Assembly (NCBI GenBank): GCA_026770575.1
Contig: MU657165.1
Span: 1,216,121 to 1,280,120 of the forward strand
DNA: 64,000 nt
Origin: Pelagophyceae sp. CCMP2097
Lineage: Eukaryota > Sar > Pelagophyceae
Direction: 5' to 3'
Positions 41,027 to 54,900 of this stretch are shown in pieces (position 1 is the stretch's first letter; the number at the start of each line of letters is the position of its first letter). Below the pieces are notes generated by a model that saw nothing but the letters and a program-made list of their open reading frames with translations, did no database searches and was not told where the DNA came from. A program made the position numbers and the translations under genes.

Positions 41027-42659
41027 ATGGTACGCGGCGGAGGCTCCTGGGTAGAGGTTAGGTCGGCGAGGCGGAGTCGGTACTACTACTTTCACACCGG
41101 GACAAACGCCTCGATGTGGACGGCACCTCCCGCGGCGGCGCCGGCATACGGCGACTTTGCGCAGCCGGAGTACCGCGGCGGCTTTTCTAACGCGGCGCCC
41201 ATGTGGGCGGCCCCAACATGCGACTACGCTCCACCCTGCGACTGCGATTGCCCGCCGCCCGACTGCAACTTCGACTTCGACTGCCCGCCGCCCGACTGCG
41301 ACTGCCCGCCGCCCGATTGCGACTTCGACGCCCCACCTTACGACTGCCCGTCGCCCGACTGCGACACGCCGCCGCCCTGCTACGACTTCGACTACGCTCT
41401 CGAGCGGGCACGGGCGCGCCCCCTGTGCCGCTTGCGGATGCCCGTCGCCACCGGGGCCGTGCGGCGCGCCCGGTCCCGCGTCGGCGGCGCTGCGCTCGCA
41501 CTCCGCGTGTTTGAGCAGCGCGACCTGCTCGCGCCCATCCTCCGGCTGGTGGCCTCCCCCAACGGCCTCTTCGTGACGAAGCACGTCGCTCGCGACGCGC
41601 GCGCCGTGGCGCTGGCCTTGAGCAAGCTCGTCTGGCAGGACCGCATTTCCAAGGGCACCGCAATCCTCAAGGGGCACACCCGCGGTGTCACGTGCTGCGC
41701 GCTCTCGCCCGACGGCAAGCGCATCGTGACGGCGAGCCACGACGACACGGCGCGGGTCTGGGACGCCGAGACGGGCGCGCTGCTGCTGACGCTCAAGGGC
41801 CACACAGGCTACGTCTTTCAGCTGCGCGTTCTCGCCCGACGGCACGCGCGTCGCGACGGCGAGCTTCGACAAGACGGCGCGGCTTTGGGACGCCGCGACG
41901 GGCGCGCTGCTGCTGACGCTCAAGGGGCACACTGGCGCTGTCACGAGCTGCGCGTTCTCACCCGACGGCAAGCGCGTCGCAACGGCGAGCCGCAACAAGA
42001 CGGCGCGGCCCTGGGACGCCGCGACGGGCGCGCTGCTGTTGACGCTCGAGGGGCACACCGGCTACGTCTTCAGCTGCGCGTTCTCGCCTGACGGCAAGCG
42101 CATCGTGACGGCGAGCGAGGACGGGACGGCGCGGCTCTGGGACGCCGAGACGGGCGCGCTGCTGTTGACGCTCGAGGGGCACACCGGCTACGTCTTCAGC
42201 TGCGCGTTCTCGCCCGACGGCAAGCGCATCGTGACGGCGAGCGAGGACGGGACGGCGCGGCTCTGGGACGCCGAGACGGGCGCGCTGCTGCTGACGCTCG
42301 AGAGGCATACCCGCGCCATCAATTGCTACGCGTTCTCGTCCGATGGCAAGCGGATCCTGACGGCGAGCAACGACAAGATGGCGCGTCTCTGGGACGCCGA
42401 GACGGGCGCGCTGCTGACGACGCTCGAGGGGCACACCCGCGGCGTCATGAGCTGCGTGTTCTCGCCCGACGGCACGCGTATCGCGACGGCGAGCAGCGAC
42501 AAGACGGCGCGGCTCTGGGACGTCGCGACGGGCGCGCTGCTGACGAAGCTCATGAGGCGCACCGAGGGCGTCTTGAGCTGCGCGTTCTTGCCCGACGGCA
42601 CGCGCGTCGCGACTGCGAGCAGCGACAAGACGGCGCGGCTCTGGAATCTCGTAACTTGA
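41027..42659 (+). pseudogene. WW plus eight-repeat WD40 gene with a one-base frameshift
   Basis: The frame starts at 41027. A WW-like motif (SWVEVRSARRSRYYYFH, W at TNASMWTAPP) is followed by a low-complexity stretch of CPPPDCD repeats (41221-41400), a helical linker, and WD repeats from about 41655 on (GHTRGVTCCALSPDGKRIVT, TARVWDAETGALLLTL). In the first repeat boundary, at 41816-41818, a run of three T replaces the two T found at the same place in the later copies (GTCTTCAGCTGCGCG), shifting the frame by one. The other frame then continues intact through seven more repeats to the stop at 42657-42659. Either the assembly has an extra base or the gene is a recent pseudogene. Eight blades would suit a WD40 propeller used for protein binding; the ASxDKTARLWD type resembles bacterial-like WD arrays. 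Confidence 0.7.
41655..42655 (+). repeat. 126-bp WD40-coding tandem array, near-identical copies
   Basis: Eight units of about 42 codons (126 bp). Units beginning near 42051 and 42177 differ at only about two of 126 bases, both silent, while outer units are more diverged. This pattern indicates recent unit duplication or gene conversion. Confidence 0.8.
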
Positions 42660-42934
42660 CGTGGACTCGGCGGGGTGGACTCGGCGGGACTCGAATAGCG
42701 CCGGCCTCAGCTTGTCCGTTGCTTGTCCGTGACGCCGAATCCCAAAGGGAGTGCACCCTGCGTGGGGCGGGCCCCAAAGGGTACGCCCGTCGAACCCGAA
42801 TCTCATGTCGGCTGCGGGGCAACGCAGCCGCGAGCTCGATCACCACACATGAATCAAATTCCTCCCCGCGGCGGGTCGGGGCGCGATGTTTCCAGCCTGG
42901 AAATTGGAATTTAGGGACGGTCAGTCGGCGTCGC

Positions 42935-45900
42935 TTACGGGCCTCCTCCCGGGTGCGTCTCCGTCCACGTGCGGATGAGCGACTTGAGCGCGTGGTTCGG
43001 CACGACTTCTCTCGAGGATAGGGGCGCGTTGGTCTGGGGCGAGGACCGCCTCGTCCGCACCCAGCGCTCGATAGATACGCGCTCGTACGTGTGGCCGTCG
43101 GCCGCGACGACGGGGTCCACCATGACCTCTCGCGTGATGGAGCAGAGGAACTCGCTTGGGGGCTCGGCGGCGTCGAGGCCGCGCAGGGCAAGGGCATCGT
43201 TGGCCTCGGCGCGAGCCGCGTCCGCCTCGGCCGCCGCCGCTGCTGCCGCGCGCCGCGCCTCTGCGAGCTGCGCTAGCAGCCGCGCGCGGTCCGTCTCGAG
43301 CGGCGGCAGCCGCGCGTGGCGCAGCAGGTCGTCGACGGCGCGCAGCACGCTCGCCTGCGCCGTCGCCTGCGCCGCCGGCCGCGCCGGCGCCGCGCCGGCC
43401 GACGCCGCCTCTGTCGGTGATGCGGCGTCGCGGGGCGGCTCCACGGCGGGCCGCTCGGCAGACTCCGCTTCGGGAGAGGCTTCGGCGGCGACAGCGTCGC
43501 GCTGGAAGACGAAGACGGCCGTCGAGAGCATCTCCGCCGTGTCCTCGCGGCCGCCGCCGACCTGGAGCCGCGCGCAGCGCGCACCGTCGCGGTCCGCGAG
43601 GCGCTCCTGCACGACGGCGTAGCGCAGGCCGCCGTTTCCCTGGACGGCGACGATTTCATTTCTCACAAACGCGCGCCGCGGCGCCAGCCGCAGCCGCCCC
43701 GCGTCGCTTTCAGCGACGGGCGCGCCGGGCGTGCCGCGCAGCAGCGACTCGCGGCCGCGGTCGTCGCCCGCCGCGGCATCGCCGGCGTCGGAGAGTTGGA
43801 GCAGCGCGAGCGTTTCTGCGACGCCCGCCGGCGGCGACGCCAGCAGCGCGGCGAGCGGCAAAGCCAAAGCTTCGGGCTGCCGCAGGTGGCGGAGGAGCGC
43901 GGGCGCCGCGGCGTCGGCGGGCGAGAGGACGTGGCGAGGCAGCGCGGCGGCGGCGACGATCAGCCGCCGCGACGGCGCGTCGACGTAGGCCAGCGCCCGC
44001 CGCGGCGCTGCGGCGGTGGAAGCGCCGGCGAGCGAAACGCCCGTCTCGATGGCCTCGACGAACTCGACGGTGAGGCCCGATAGGCCTGCGACCACTTCTG
44101 CGCGGAGCGTCTCCAACGACGCCTCGGCGCGGTTCGACGCCCTGCCGAGCGCGAGGCGCGCCAGCGCGTCGGCGCACTCTGAAGACCGCAACACCACCGT
44201 CATCTCCTCGGCCGTCGGCTCGAACATCGCGGCGTCGTTTGCGAGCGGCACCGTCGCCGTCAAAACCTCGCGCGCCACCGCGGCCAGCGGCCGGACGCCG
44301 AGCGCGAGGAGCGTCGCTTTCGGGAGCCGGCGGTGCGCGACGTTTACGGATGCGCCGCATCTCCTGAGCAGCGCCTCGTCGTCGTCGCCGTCGACGAAGA
44401 CGCAGTCCGCCGCCCTTAACAGGCGGCCGTGGACGTCGGGCACGACGGCCGCGCCGCCCGCGGCTGGCGCACCGAGCTCGACGAGCTGCAGCGCCGCGAG
44501 CAGTTCGTTTGGGTCGAGGGCGGCGTCGCCGTTTGCGAGCTTGCGCAGCAGCGCCGCGTACTCGGCGCTCGTCGGCGACCGGGCCAAGCCGAGCTTTGAA
44601 GACAGGAAGGGCGCGTGCGCCTGCAGCGGCCGCGCGAGCTCGTAGACGAGGGGCGCGAGGCGGTCGGCGTCGACGCCTCCTTCAATCTCCACAAAGACGC
44701 GCCGGCTGTCCGCCGCCACGAGCGTGCAGGCCTCCGCCGACGTCACGTCGCCGACTGGCACGAGCGGCAGCCGCGGCAGCGCCGCGCGCACGGCGGGCGA
44801 CAGCGACGACCAGACGCCGTCGAGGTAGTCGTAGAGCGGGCGGAACGCCTCGACGGGCGAGAGGTCCATGGCCGCCAGCGCCGCGCGGGGGTGCCGCGAG
44901 AGGACACGGACGTGCGCCAGCACCGTCTCCACCTTTGGCGGCGACTGGATCCCCAGCGCCGACCACAAAAGCAGCGGCGGGCAGTCTCCCACGCGGAGCA
45001 CATAAGCTGCGGTCCAGCAGAGCGGCGCGTCGCGCGGCGCCACCGCGTCGCGTAAAGCTCCAAAAGCCTCGACGGCGCCGCCGCTGTCGCAGACGCCCGA
45101 GTAGTCGAGGACGGGGACGAAATTTATAGATCCGATTTGTTTCACGTGCCGCGCGTCGGCGCCAATGTCCGCGTTGGCCGCGAGGAGGCGGAGCAGCCTC
45201 CGCGAGAGGTTTGGGTCTCGCCGCAACGCCGCGCGCCTCGCCGAAACGACAAACGCGGCGCCGCCGAGCGTCCTTCGCAGGCCGACGTCGCCGAGGAGTT
45301 TGAGCCACTTTTCCGTGCGGCAGTCGAGACCCGGATAGAGGCAGTCGTCGTCTTCGCCGTCGTCTATAGCCACGTCCGTAACGGCTCGGGACGTCGGGTC
45401 CAGCAGCTCGTCGGCGCGCCGCAGCGGCCTGCGGCCTTCGACCACCACGCCGCACGGGACGAACGCCGTCGTCTTCAGCGCGTCCGCGAGCATGCGCGAG
45501 CCGCGGAAATGTTGGGCCGCGTCCCAGCGCTCGGCGATCTTCGTCGAAACGCGCGTCGCGACGTCGGCGGATAGGCCTAATTCGAATTGCGGGAGCACGA
45601 GACGAGCAAACGCCTCGGCCTCGTCCATGCGCCGCACGCCGACGTCGACGTACAAATCCGCGAGGCGCCGGTCCTGCGGCGCGGTGAGCACGTCGCCGGC
45701 GTCGCCGGGCGCCGCGATTGGCAGCAGCGCGCGGACGTCCTCGGCGAGCATGGCGACGTTTGGGATCGCGTCCAAAGCCACGCGCTCGCCCGAGAGCGCC
45801 ACGTAGAGCGGCAGCACGCGCAGCTTTTCCACCTGCGACGCGGCGAGGCTCGACGGCTGTGCCGCCGGCGAATCGGGCGAAACGAGCTGGAGCAGGAGGT

Positions 45901-48900
45901 CGGCTTCTTGCACCGCGGTGAGCTTGGACCACTCGAGCCGCGGCCCCGCTTCGCCGCGCGATTGCAGCTCCGTGGCGGCGAGGCAGCCGAGCGCCCTGCG
46001 CCGAGGCGTGCCGCCGCCGAGGCTGCGCACGACGGCGGCGCGCTTCGGCCCCGCGGGCCACCAGTCCTCGTCGAGCAAAGGTGCCCTCAAAACGTCAAGC
46101 AGCGCGAGGAGCTGCGGTGCCTCGAGGAGCGGCGCCGCGTCATCCGGCGCGTCCGGCGCGGGCGCTTCGGCCGGCGCGTCGATTGCCGCGCCTCGGCCGA
46201 GGATCCACGACGCCCCCGTCTCGCCCATTTGCTCGAAGCGCTGCCGGTCGATGTCGTCCTCCTGCGCCTCCCGCCGCGCGTCGTCGCGGTCGATCGCCGC
46301 CTCGCGCGCGCGATCCGCCGCGTCGTCGCCCGGCGACGGCCGTTCGGGGCACCGGAGTCCTATCACACTCTCTCGCCGGCTGCACGAGACGAGCGCGCCG
46401 CGCCGCGTCGGGATGAGGGGCCATTCGTCAAAGAGCGAAACGGTCGCCGCGTCGCACAAATCGACTTCGCCCCAGAACCGCCGGAGCCACGCCGCCGTCG
46501 GCGCGGGCGCTTCGCCCGGGCTCCAAGGCGGCGGCGGCCACGGCACTTCAGCGGCGCCGCGCCAGCTCGGCGGCAGGATGTGTCGCAGCTCCGCGGCGAG
46601 CGTCGCAACGTTGAAGCGCTCAAAGCGCAGCGCCGTCGCGAATTCCTGCGTGAGGCTGCCGCCGGGCGCGAGGAGGTCGGGCAATGTTTCGAGGAGCCGC
46701 GGTGCAATGAACTGCGGCCCGCCGCGCCGCATCGCGCCGCGCGCGTCGGGGCAGCACAGCGCCTGCTGTGCGCGCGTCGCGAGCACGATGCGCACGGCGC
46801 CGTCTGCCGCGGCGACACCGCCGGAGGCTAAAGCGAAGAGCGGGAGCGGCCGGAGCGCCGTCCAGCAGGCTTGCCGCAGCGTCCTCGCGGCGGCGTCGTC
46901 GCCGGCGGCTTGCAAAGCGTCGCGCGCGCAGAGGCGCAGCAGCTGCGTGGCGAGTCGGTTCGCGCCCCCGTCGCGCTCGACTTCTTTTGCCAGCTTGGCC
47001 GCGTCCTCGCTTTTCAGCAAAGAGCGCAGCGTCGCCGGCGTCAACGTGCGGATGCGGTCGCCGAGCGCCGCCGACACCGCCGCGGGCACGTGCAGCAGCG
47101 CCAGTCTGCGCGCGACGAAGGCCTCGACGCGGAGGGGCAAAGCCTCGGCGCGGAAGATGCCGTCCGAGGCACGCAGCCATTCCAGGTTGTTCGAAGCGAG
47201 ATACAAAGGCAGTTGAACTAAAACATTGGAGGCCATGGCCGCGACGCCGTTGCCGGGCCCGCACCACGCCTCCACGAGCGATAAAGCCGCTTCGTCGCCG
47301 AGGCGCGGCCAGAAGCGGTACAAAGCATGCCGCTCGCCGAGCCGCTCGCGCAGCGCCAGCAGCGCCGCGGGGACGACGTCGACGAAGACGGCCGTCCACA
47401 ACGCGTTGTTCCACGCGTTCGGCTCAAAGGCGGTCCGCGCCGCGACCGCCGGCGCCGTCGCAACCGCCAGCGCCGTCGATGGCACGTCCTCCTGGCCGTC
47501 GTCGCCCTCGTCTTCGCCCGCCTCCGAATTGCCCGCCTCCGAATCGCCCGCCTCCGACATCGCTGCCTCCGGGGCCGTCGCGCCGGCGACAGGTGCGACA
47601 GCTGGTGCGACGACGAACGGCGCATCGACGTTCCAGTGGTTCAGCGCCTCTGAGACGTCGCCGACGACGACTCCGAGCGAAAACGCGCGGCCCGCGCCCC
47701 GCGCCGCCCTCGACTCAGAACCCGCCGCGCCGTGCTGGGCGGCGCCGGAGCGCCGGTCGTCGACGTTGGCCCGGCGCACGTGCGCGGCGACGGAGATGAC
47801 GGGCGCTTCGACGGCGGCGGGCCCGCCGAGTTTCCGCCTTAGGCCGAGCGCCGGTCTCGCCGCCTCTTGGTCGCAGAGGTCTCGGAGCGCCGTCGACGGC
47901 GCGAGCGTGGCGTAGCAGAGCCACGTGTCAACCTTCGACGCCGCCGCGTCGTCGGCCTCGAACGACGTCGTCATGATCTCAAACTCGTAGAGGACGCTTG
48001 GCGCGCGCCAGTTCAACCTCGTCTGCGGAATCGGCGCGCCGAAGAGGAGCTGGTGGAACTTGGACGCCTTTGTCCGCCAGAGCAGCCGCGTCTTCTTCCA
48101 GTTTCGGACGACGGAGCGGCCGTCGTGCTCGTCCGCGCCCACGACGCCGTGCTGCGCCTCGTGGACTGCAATATCTCGCCGCACGATGGCCAGACGCGGC
48201 ACGAGCGACGCCCGCGGGGCCGTCGCACCCTCGGTGACCGGCCGCGAGGCGAAGCGGTGTGTCGTGATGGACGACAGCGTCGTGGCGAAGACGAGGCACG
48301 TCTGGGCTGATTCCTCAAACGCCGCTACGGCGCGGTCCGCCGCCGTCGCGCCGGCGTCGTCGGCGCCGTCCGCGGGCAGCACAGCGGCGCCGAGGGCCGA
48401 CGCGTTTCTGCGCAGCGGGATTCGCACGATGGTGCCCGAGGCGCAGCCGTGCTCCGAGACGCCAAAGGGCAGCGTTAAGAACGGCTCGAACTGGTCCGGG
48501 AACCGCCGCACGACGTCGCCCGCCAAAGAGTAGCGGCGGCCCTGCGGCGCCGCGTGCTGGCGTTCGGGGAGATCTTCTTGTGCGGGACTCGGCCCTTCTT
48601 CATCCATAATCGGTGCCGTCTCGGCCTCGGCCTCTTGCGTGGGCGCGTCTTCGTCTGCGAGCTGGACGAGGTAGCTGCCGCACGGGTCGAAGACGTGGAG
48701 CTGATCGCCCGCGAGGACGAGGAGGCAGTCCGTCAACGCAAACGCGGCGCCCAGTGCCCGCCGCGGCACCGGCGGCCGCGCGTCGTCGGACCCACGCGCC
48801 AGCGGCTCGCCGGGCGACTGCCCCGCGGCGACGGCGGCCGCCGCCGTCGCTGCGATGGGCGAGAGGAGGCGGACGATGTCGTCGGTGCGCAGCGGCTCGC

Positions 48901-51900
48901 CTCTGAAGAAGAGGACGAGCGCGGGCCCCTGCGCGGCGACGAGCGACGGGTGGAGCAGGCTCGACGCCCCGTGCAGGCGCTCGTCGACGACGAGCGACGC
49001 CGCCGCGCAGGCAAAGGGTTCGAAGGCGGAGACGATCTCCGAGAGCGCCGACTCGATGGAGGCGTCGGAGTCGTCGCCATTCAGCGCGGCTGCAGCGACG
49101 CAGGGGATAGCTTGCATCGCCTCATCGTTGGTTAAAAGGAGCGCGCGCACCGACTTGACGCCGACGGCGCGTGCGTCGCGGTGCGGGATGGCCGCGTCGC
49201 AGAGCTTGAGAGCGCCGCGCGCCGCCGGGCCGAGCCACGCCGCGTCGTCGAACGCGAGGTCCGCCGCCTCGTGCAGCCGCCGCTGCGCGTCGGGCACGTA
49301 GACGGTGCACGCGGGTGCGTCGCGCGCGGACCGTATGGCGTCGGCGGCGCACGACACGAGCCTTAGAGAGAGCGCCAGGTCGCCGTCGCCGAGCGGCTGC
49401 GCCGCCGCGTGGAAGAGCTGCCTCGATGCCTCTGCAAAGTCGTTTTGGTCAAAAGTCGATCTTACGCCGAGCGCGTCGAACAGCGCGCCGTGCGACTCTG
49501 CGAGGTGCCGCGGGCACGCGTGGAGGTACGGGGCCAGTTCGGGCGGCGCCGAAAACGCGACGCTCCGCGCGGTGGCAAAGTCGCCAGCACCGAGCCAGAT
49601 CCACCTCTCGTGCGCCAGCAGCTCTTTGGCCGCCCTCAAAGAAGACGCCGCCGTCTCGTCAACCTCAAAGTCGTCGACCTCGTCGTCGTCCGCCGCCGCG
49701 GGCGGTTTCGCGGCGCGGTGCGCGTCGGCGAGAACGTCGTAAATCTTGGCAAGAGCAGTCGGCAGCAGGCGGCTCAGGCCCTCGGATTCGGCGTTGGACA
49801 GCGCGACGAGCTGCGACGCGGCGACGGACGCGGCCACGCGGCCGTCCCAGCCGAGGGCCCTCAGGAGCGCGTCGGAACGTGGCTCGTCCGCGCGTGAAAC
49901 GACGCCCAACGACGCCGAGCAGACGTACGCGTCCGCCTCTGGCCGCGCGTTCGCAGGCGCGCAGATGCGCTCGCGGCGCCAGGGCAGCGCGGCGAAATCC
50001 GCCGGTGGCTCCGCGGCCACGGGCACCCATCGCAGGGATCGCAGCTCCGACAGCCACGCTTCTGCCGCCGACGAATACGGACCGCGTTTCACTGGCCCGC
50101 TGCCGTCGTCTTCGTCTTCCGAGCCGTCTTCCAGGTCGTCTTCCGGGTCCGGCTCGTCGTCGGTGTCGACGGAGAGGAGCGTTTCGATGGACGCATCCAG
50201 CATGCGGAGCAGCGCGCCGCCGCGCCGCGCCGCCGCCTCGAGCAGGCCCTCCCGCTCCGTGGGCGAGTCGAGCCGCGCGCCTCTTTCCGCGCCGGACGAC
50301 GTCTTGTCCGCGAGGAGCGCCTTGTCCGCGAGGAGCTGCGTGGACTTCGCCGACGCGACGACCCCCGCGCGGTCCAGCGCTCTTCGCAGGCCAAGTTTCC
50401 GGAGCACGCGGAGCGCGGAATCGTCGCGCGTCTCCGGGAACTGCGCCCCGTCCAGGAGCACGTCGAGGCCCGCCTCTGACGGGTCGTAGAGGTCGCGCGG
50501 CCGCAGCGCGACGCCCGACTTCGTCGGCACAAACGCCGCCTCGGCGAGCGTGGCCGCGAACACAGCGTCGCTCAGCAGCGCTTCGGATCCGACCGCGACC
50601 TCGCGCAGCAAAGCGCCCGGCGCGCCCGCCACGTCCATGGCGCCCAGCGCGGCGAGGACAAATTCCCGGCGGTCGATACGCGGCGCTTTTACCAAATCGA
50701 GCAGCGTGGCGCTCACGGCGTCGGCGGCGTCGAGGAGCCGCACTTTGCGCGGCACGACGACGCAGAGCTCGGCGTCGGCACCCTTTGGCGGCAGCCGCGC
50801 GCCGGAAACGACAGACGCGTGCCCTCCGCCGACCGTCTTGAAGATGGCCACTGCGCGCAGTAATGTCTTGGCCTCGTCGGGGACGGCGTCCAAGCCGGAC
50901 AGCGAGCACTCGTTCAGGATCCACTGCCGCAGCACGGCAGCGGCGTCTTCGTTCGACTCGTCTGCGGGAGCGGCTTCCGAGTCCGAGTCGACGTCGTCAA
51001 AGTTTTCGCCGACGTCGCGCAGCGCCGAGAGCACGCCGACGAGCGTCGGCTGCGCGCAGCGGTCCAAAACGCACGGCGCCAGCGTCCGCGCGCCCTCGGC
51101 TCCTCCGACTTCGCTCGACGCGGTGAGGAGCGTGGCCACGTCGAGGACGGCGACGCCCGAAGCCAACAGCGCCGCGATGACGTCGTCGCGCAGCTGCTTT
51201 TGCCCGAACGACGATCCGGTGAGCATGAGCAAAGGCGAGACAAGGGGTGTCTTTGCGTCGAGTCGGACGAGCGCTTTGTGCCCTTTGACGAGGCAGGGGA
51301 GCAGGCACCGCGCCGCGACGAAGCCGGCGACGGCGCGCGCCTCGTTGCCGCCGCCCGCCGTCGCCTGCGCGACCCACTGCCACAGCGCGGCGAGCCACGT
51401 CGAATCGTTCAAGAGACCTTCTTCGACGACGCGGTGCGAGTCGACGCCGTCGCCCTGCGAGATGCGCAGCTCGATGAGCGCGCAGACGTCTGCCGCCGTG
51501 GCGATTCGGAGGCGCGTGGTCCGGGCGCGAGCGACGTTGCTGACGAGGCGCGAAACGGACTCGTGCGCCACGCGTCGCGGGCAGAGGCCTCTCAGGACGC
51601 GCGCCGTCGCCGCGTCGTCGGCGACGAAGTACGCCTCGCCCTCGCCGCCAAAGGTGACGACGTCGCCCGACTCTAACAGTAATAATGGCACAGTCGCAAG
51701 CTCTACGTGGCAAGTCGAGCCAGCGTCGGCCTCGTCAGCGCAGGCGTACGCGAGCGCCGCCTCGACGTCTCGCGCCCCGCGCAGCGATTTGCGCCGGAGC
51801 CGCACCGCGCGGCCGGCGTTTTCCAAATCGCAGTACGCGCCGAGCTTGGCGTAGAGCTGCCGGACAAAGTGCGGCGTGCACTCGGCGCCGACGCATCTCG

Positions 51901-54900
51901 CTTCGACCATGGCCGCGTGCAGCTCCGCCGGAAGCGAGACGACTGGGAGCGCCTCTAACAATAAAAGCCGTGCGATGGCGTCGTCGCGGCCCGCGCAGAC
52001 GGCCACGGCCTCCGCCGGCGAGACGAGCGATTCGTCGAGTTTCGACCGGAGGACGGGCATATTCGAGACGTGCGCGAAGACGGCGGCACGGCACGCGTTC
52101 CAGGGCGCGGCCACGTCGCGCGTCGGCATGAGCTTGAGCACGTCCTCCCCATCCGCCACGACGCGCAGCAGCCGCGCGTACGCCATGGCGACGACGTCTT
52201 GCAGCAGGTGCGTGTTCCACTCGCTCCGCCGCCGCCCGTCGCCGGCCATGTCGTCGCCGTACCTGTGCGGCGGCAGGTTTGAGAAGACGCGGACGGTCCG
52301 AGTCGCTAGACGCTCGCGAGGCAGACGCCCCCCTTGGAAAACAGACGCACCAGACGTCGCGGCGGTTCGAGGAGAGCTCAAAGTGACCGTTGACGTCGAG
52401 CGGCAGGCCCGTCTTGGCCGGCAGCGGCAAAAAGCAAAACGCGTGGCAGACGTGGTCCTTCGCGTCGACCACCACTCCGTGGGCCGCGTCCCCGGCGTGC
52501 GTGCTCCGGAGCCAGGCGACGGAGCCGATTGGGACGAGCTTGAGCTTGGAGGATAGCTCTGCGGCGCATGCCACGTTTCGCGCGGCGCCGCCGCCGATTA
52601 CGGTGACGACGACGTAATCGTCGATTCGTCGCGCCTCGCCGTCTTGGACGATTACGGTCAGCGACCGCGTCGACCAGGGCAGCTGCGCCTCTGGCGTCTC
52701 GCGGAGCTTGGCGTAGAAAGCTGCCTTTGAAGGACATGACGCCTCAAACGCTGCCACGGCGTCGCCCTCGCGCCGTGTCCGCAAAGAAATCGGCCGCTCG
52801 AATGCGCTCGGCGCGCGCGCTTCAAAGGCCCGCTCTTGTGCGCGCGCGGAGAAGAGGAGCCGCGGCTCTTTTGCGAGGTCGTCGAGGACGCAGACCTCTA
52901 CGAGGGCGACGTTGCGAAGGAAGAGGAGGACATCGTCGGCGATGCCCCGGAAGTGCTGCAGCAGCTCCAACGCTGAAGCGGCGTCGTACGACTGCTTGGA
53001 AATGTCGGACCGCGCCGCCGCGCGCGCGCTCCGCAGCGGCAAGCGGAAGAGCGTGCCTGCGGTCGTATTCAGGGCCTTCCGGAAGGGACGCGAGCGCACC
53101 TTGGAACGGCTCGTCTCCGAGGTCGCAGCCGAGCGCGGCCCAGGGCTCGAACTGGTCCGGGAAGGCGGTCCGGAGCCGGGCCCCGTTTGTGAATCGCACT
53201 CTTAAACCCGGCTGCGCCGCCGTCGCGCCCGGCACCAGGCCGTCGGCGTGCGGGTCCAGGAAGAGGACGTGCTCGCCCGAGAGCAGCTGCGGCACGTCCG
53301 TGTAGTGGTAGACCTACGTTCAGCGGTGGGCGCCTACGGGCGCTCATGACAACGCACGCTGTTGAAGCCGAGGCCGAAGCGGCCCGTTGTCTCTGGTTTT
53401 TCTAACTTTGAAGCCTGGCCGACGCGGACGAGGTTGCGCCAGTCGTCGGCGTCGAACTGCGCGTCGTTGTAGACGCAGAGGCAGGGCCCCTGCCACTCGG
53501 CGAGGCCCGGAGAGAGGAGCGACGTCTCGCCGCGTTTTGAGCGCGCGTCGAGCGTGATGCGCACGCGCGTCGCGCCCGCGTCGTCGGCGTTTTGCACGAG
53601 CTCCGAGACGACGCCCGCGCCTTCCGGGTACAGCTCCAAAATGTGCCGCAGCCGCCGCGTGATGGGCTCGTTTTGGCCAAAGGATAGCGCCTCGACGCCG
53701 TCGCCGAAGACGGCGTCGTCACGAGCCGAGTCGTTGAACGCGCCGCGGTCCAGCAGGACGCGCCTTAGGGACCGGACGCCGAGTTTTAGAGCCGTCTTCG
53801 CAGAGACATCGGCGTGGATGGCCACAAAGCCGAGGTCGCCGCTCGACCGGAGCCACGGCGCGTCGTCGTAGACGAGGTCCGCGGCGGCCCGCATCTCCAG
53901 GCCGCTTTCATCCGGCGCCAGAACGCCCATGTCCGAGCACCGCTCCGCGCTCAGTGTAGAATCGGCGCCCAGGGCGTGCACCAAAGCCAGCGCGAGCTGC
54001 AGCTGCTTTGAAGACAGCGGCGTTTCTAGCTTGCGGCAGACGTCGACGTAGTCCGAGGCGCAAAACGTCTCGCGGACGCCCAGCGCGCGCATCACGGCCT
54101 CAAAGCAGGCGAGGTCCGCCGGGAGGGCGTGCATGAACGGCGCCGCGTCGGCGTCGTTAGTAAACGTAGGCACGCCGCGCAGCGCCACCGACGCCGCGCA
54201 GACGAAGCCCGCGCTTCTCGCGACCCAGACGCACGGCGTCTCCTCGCCAATCGCGGACGAGATGGCCGCCAGCGCGGAAACTCGACCGCCGCCGCAGATG
54301 GCCGCGTCCAAAGCGGCGTACAGCCGCGGGACGATGCGAACCATGGCCTGCTGCCGCCGCCGCACCGCAGACGCCACGCGCGGGGGCGGCACGGCGTCGA
54401 CGGCATCGACGGCATCAACGTCAACGACGTCGGAGGCGGGGCTCGTCGCCGAGGCCTCGAGGGCGTCGGTGTCCACGAAGGCGCCTTCGGCCTCGAGGGC
54501 GTCGTCGTCGTCGGCGGCGCGCTGGTACTTTTCCGCTACCAATCGGAGTTGCGTCGCGATGGTCCCGACAGAGACGGCTTCGCCCCAGTGCAAAGCGCGG
54601 AGCAGCTGCGGCGACCTCGGCGCCTCGCACTTTCCAGCGTCGAGGATGAAAAACGATCCCGAGCAGGCCCAGGCCGCGTCCCAGGGCCGCGTCCGCTTTG
54701 GTGCGGCCACGAGGACGGCGGCGTCGCCATCCAGGGCCGCCGTCAGCGGCAGCACGCCGTCGGCGTCGCCGAGCGAATCGTGCGACGTCGAAATGGGGAG
54801 CCACGCGAGATCGTAGAGCTTGGCCACAACTTGGGCGCGGAGGCGCTTCTTCAGAGCGAGCCGGGCCTCGCGGTCCGCTGCGGACTGCCGCGACGCCGCC

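Noticed and set aside
49300..50841. Plus-strand Arg/Pro-rich frames of 400-500 codons opposite the sacsin-like gene
   Set aside because: Antisense shadows; the minus strand encodes a continuous 3,109-codon exon.
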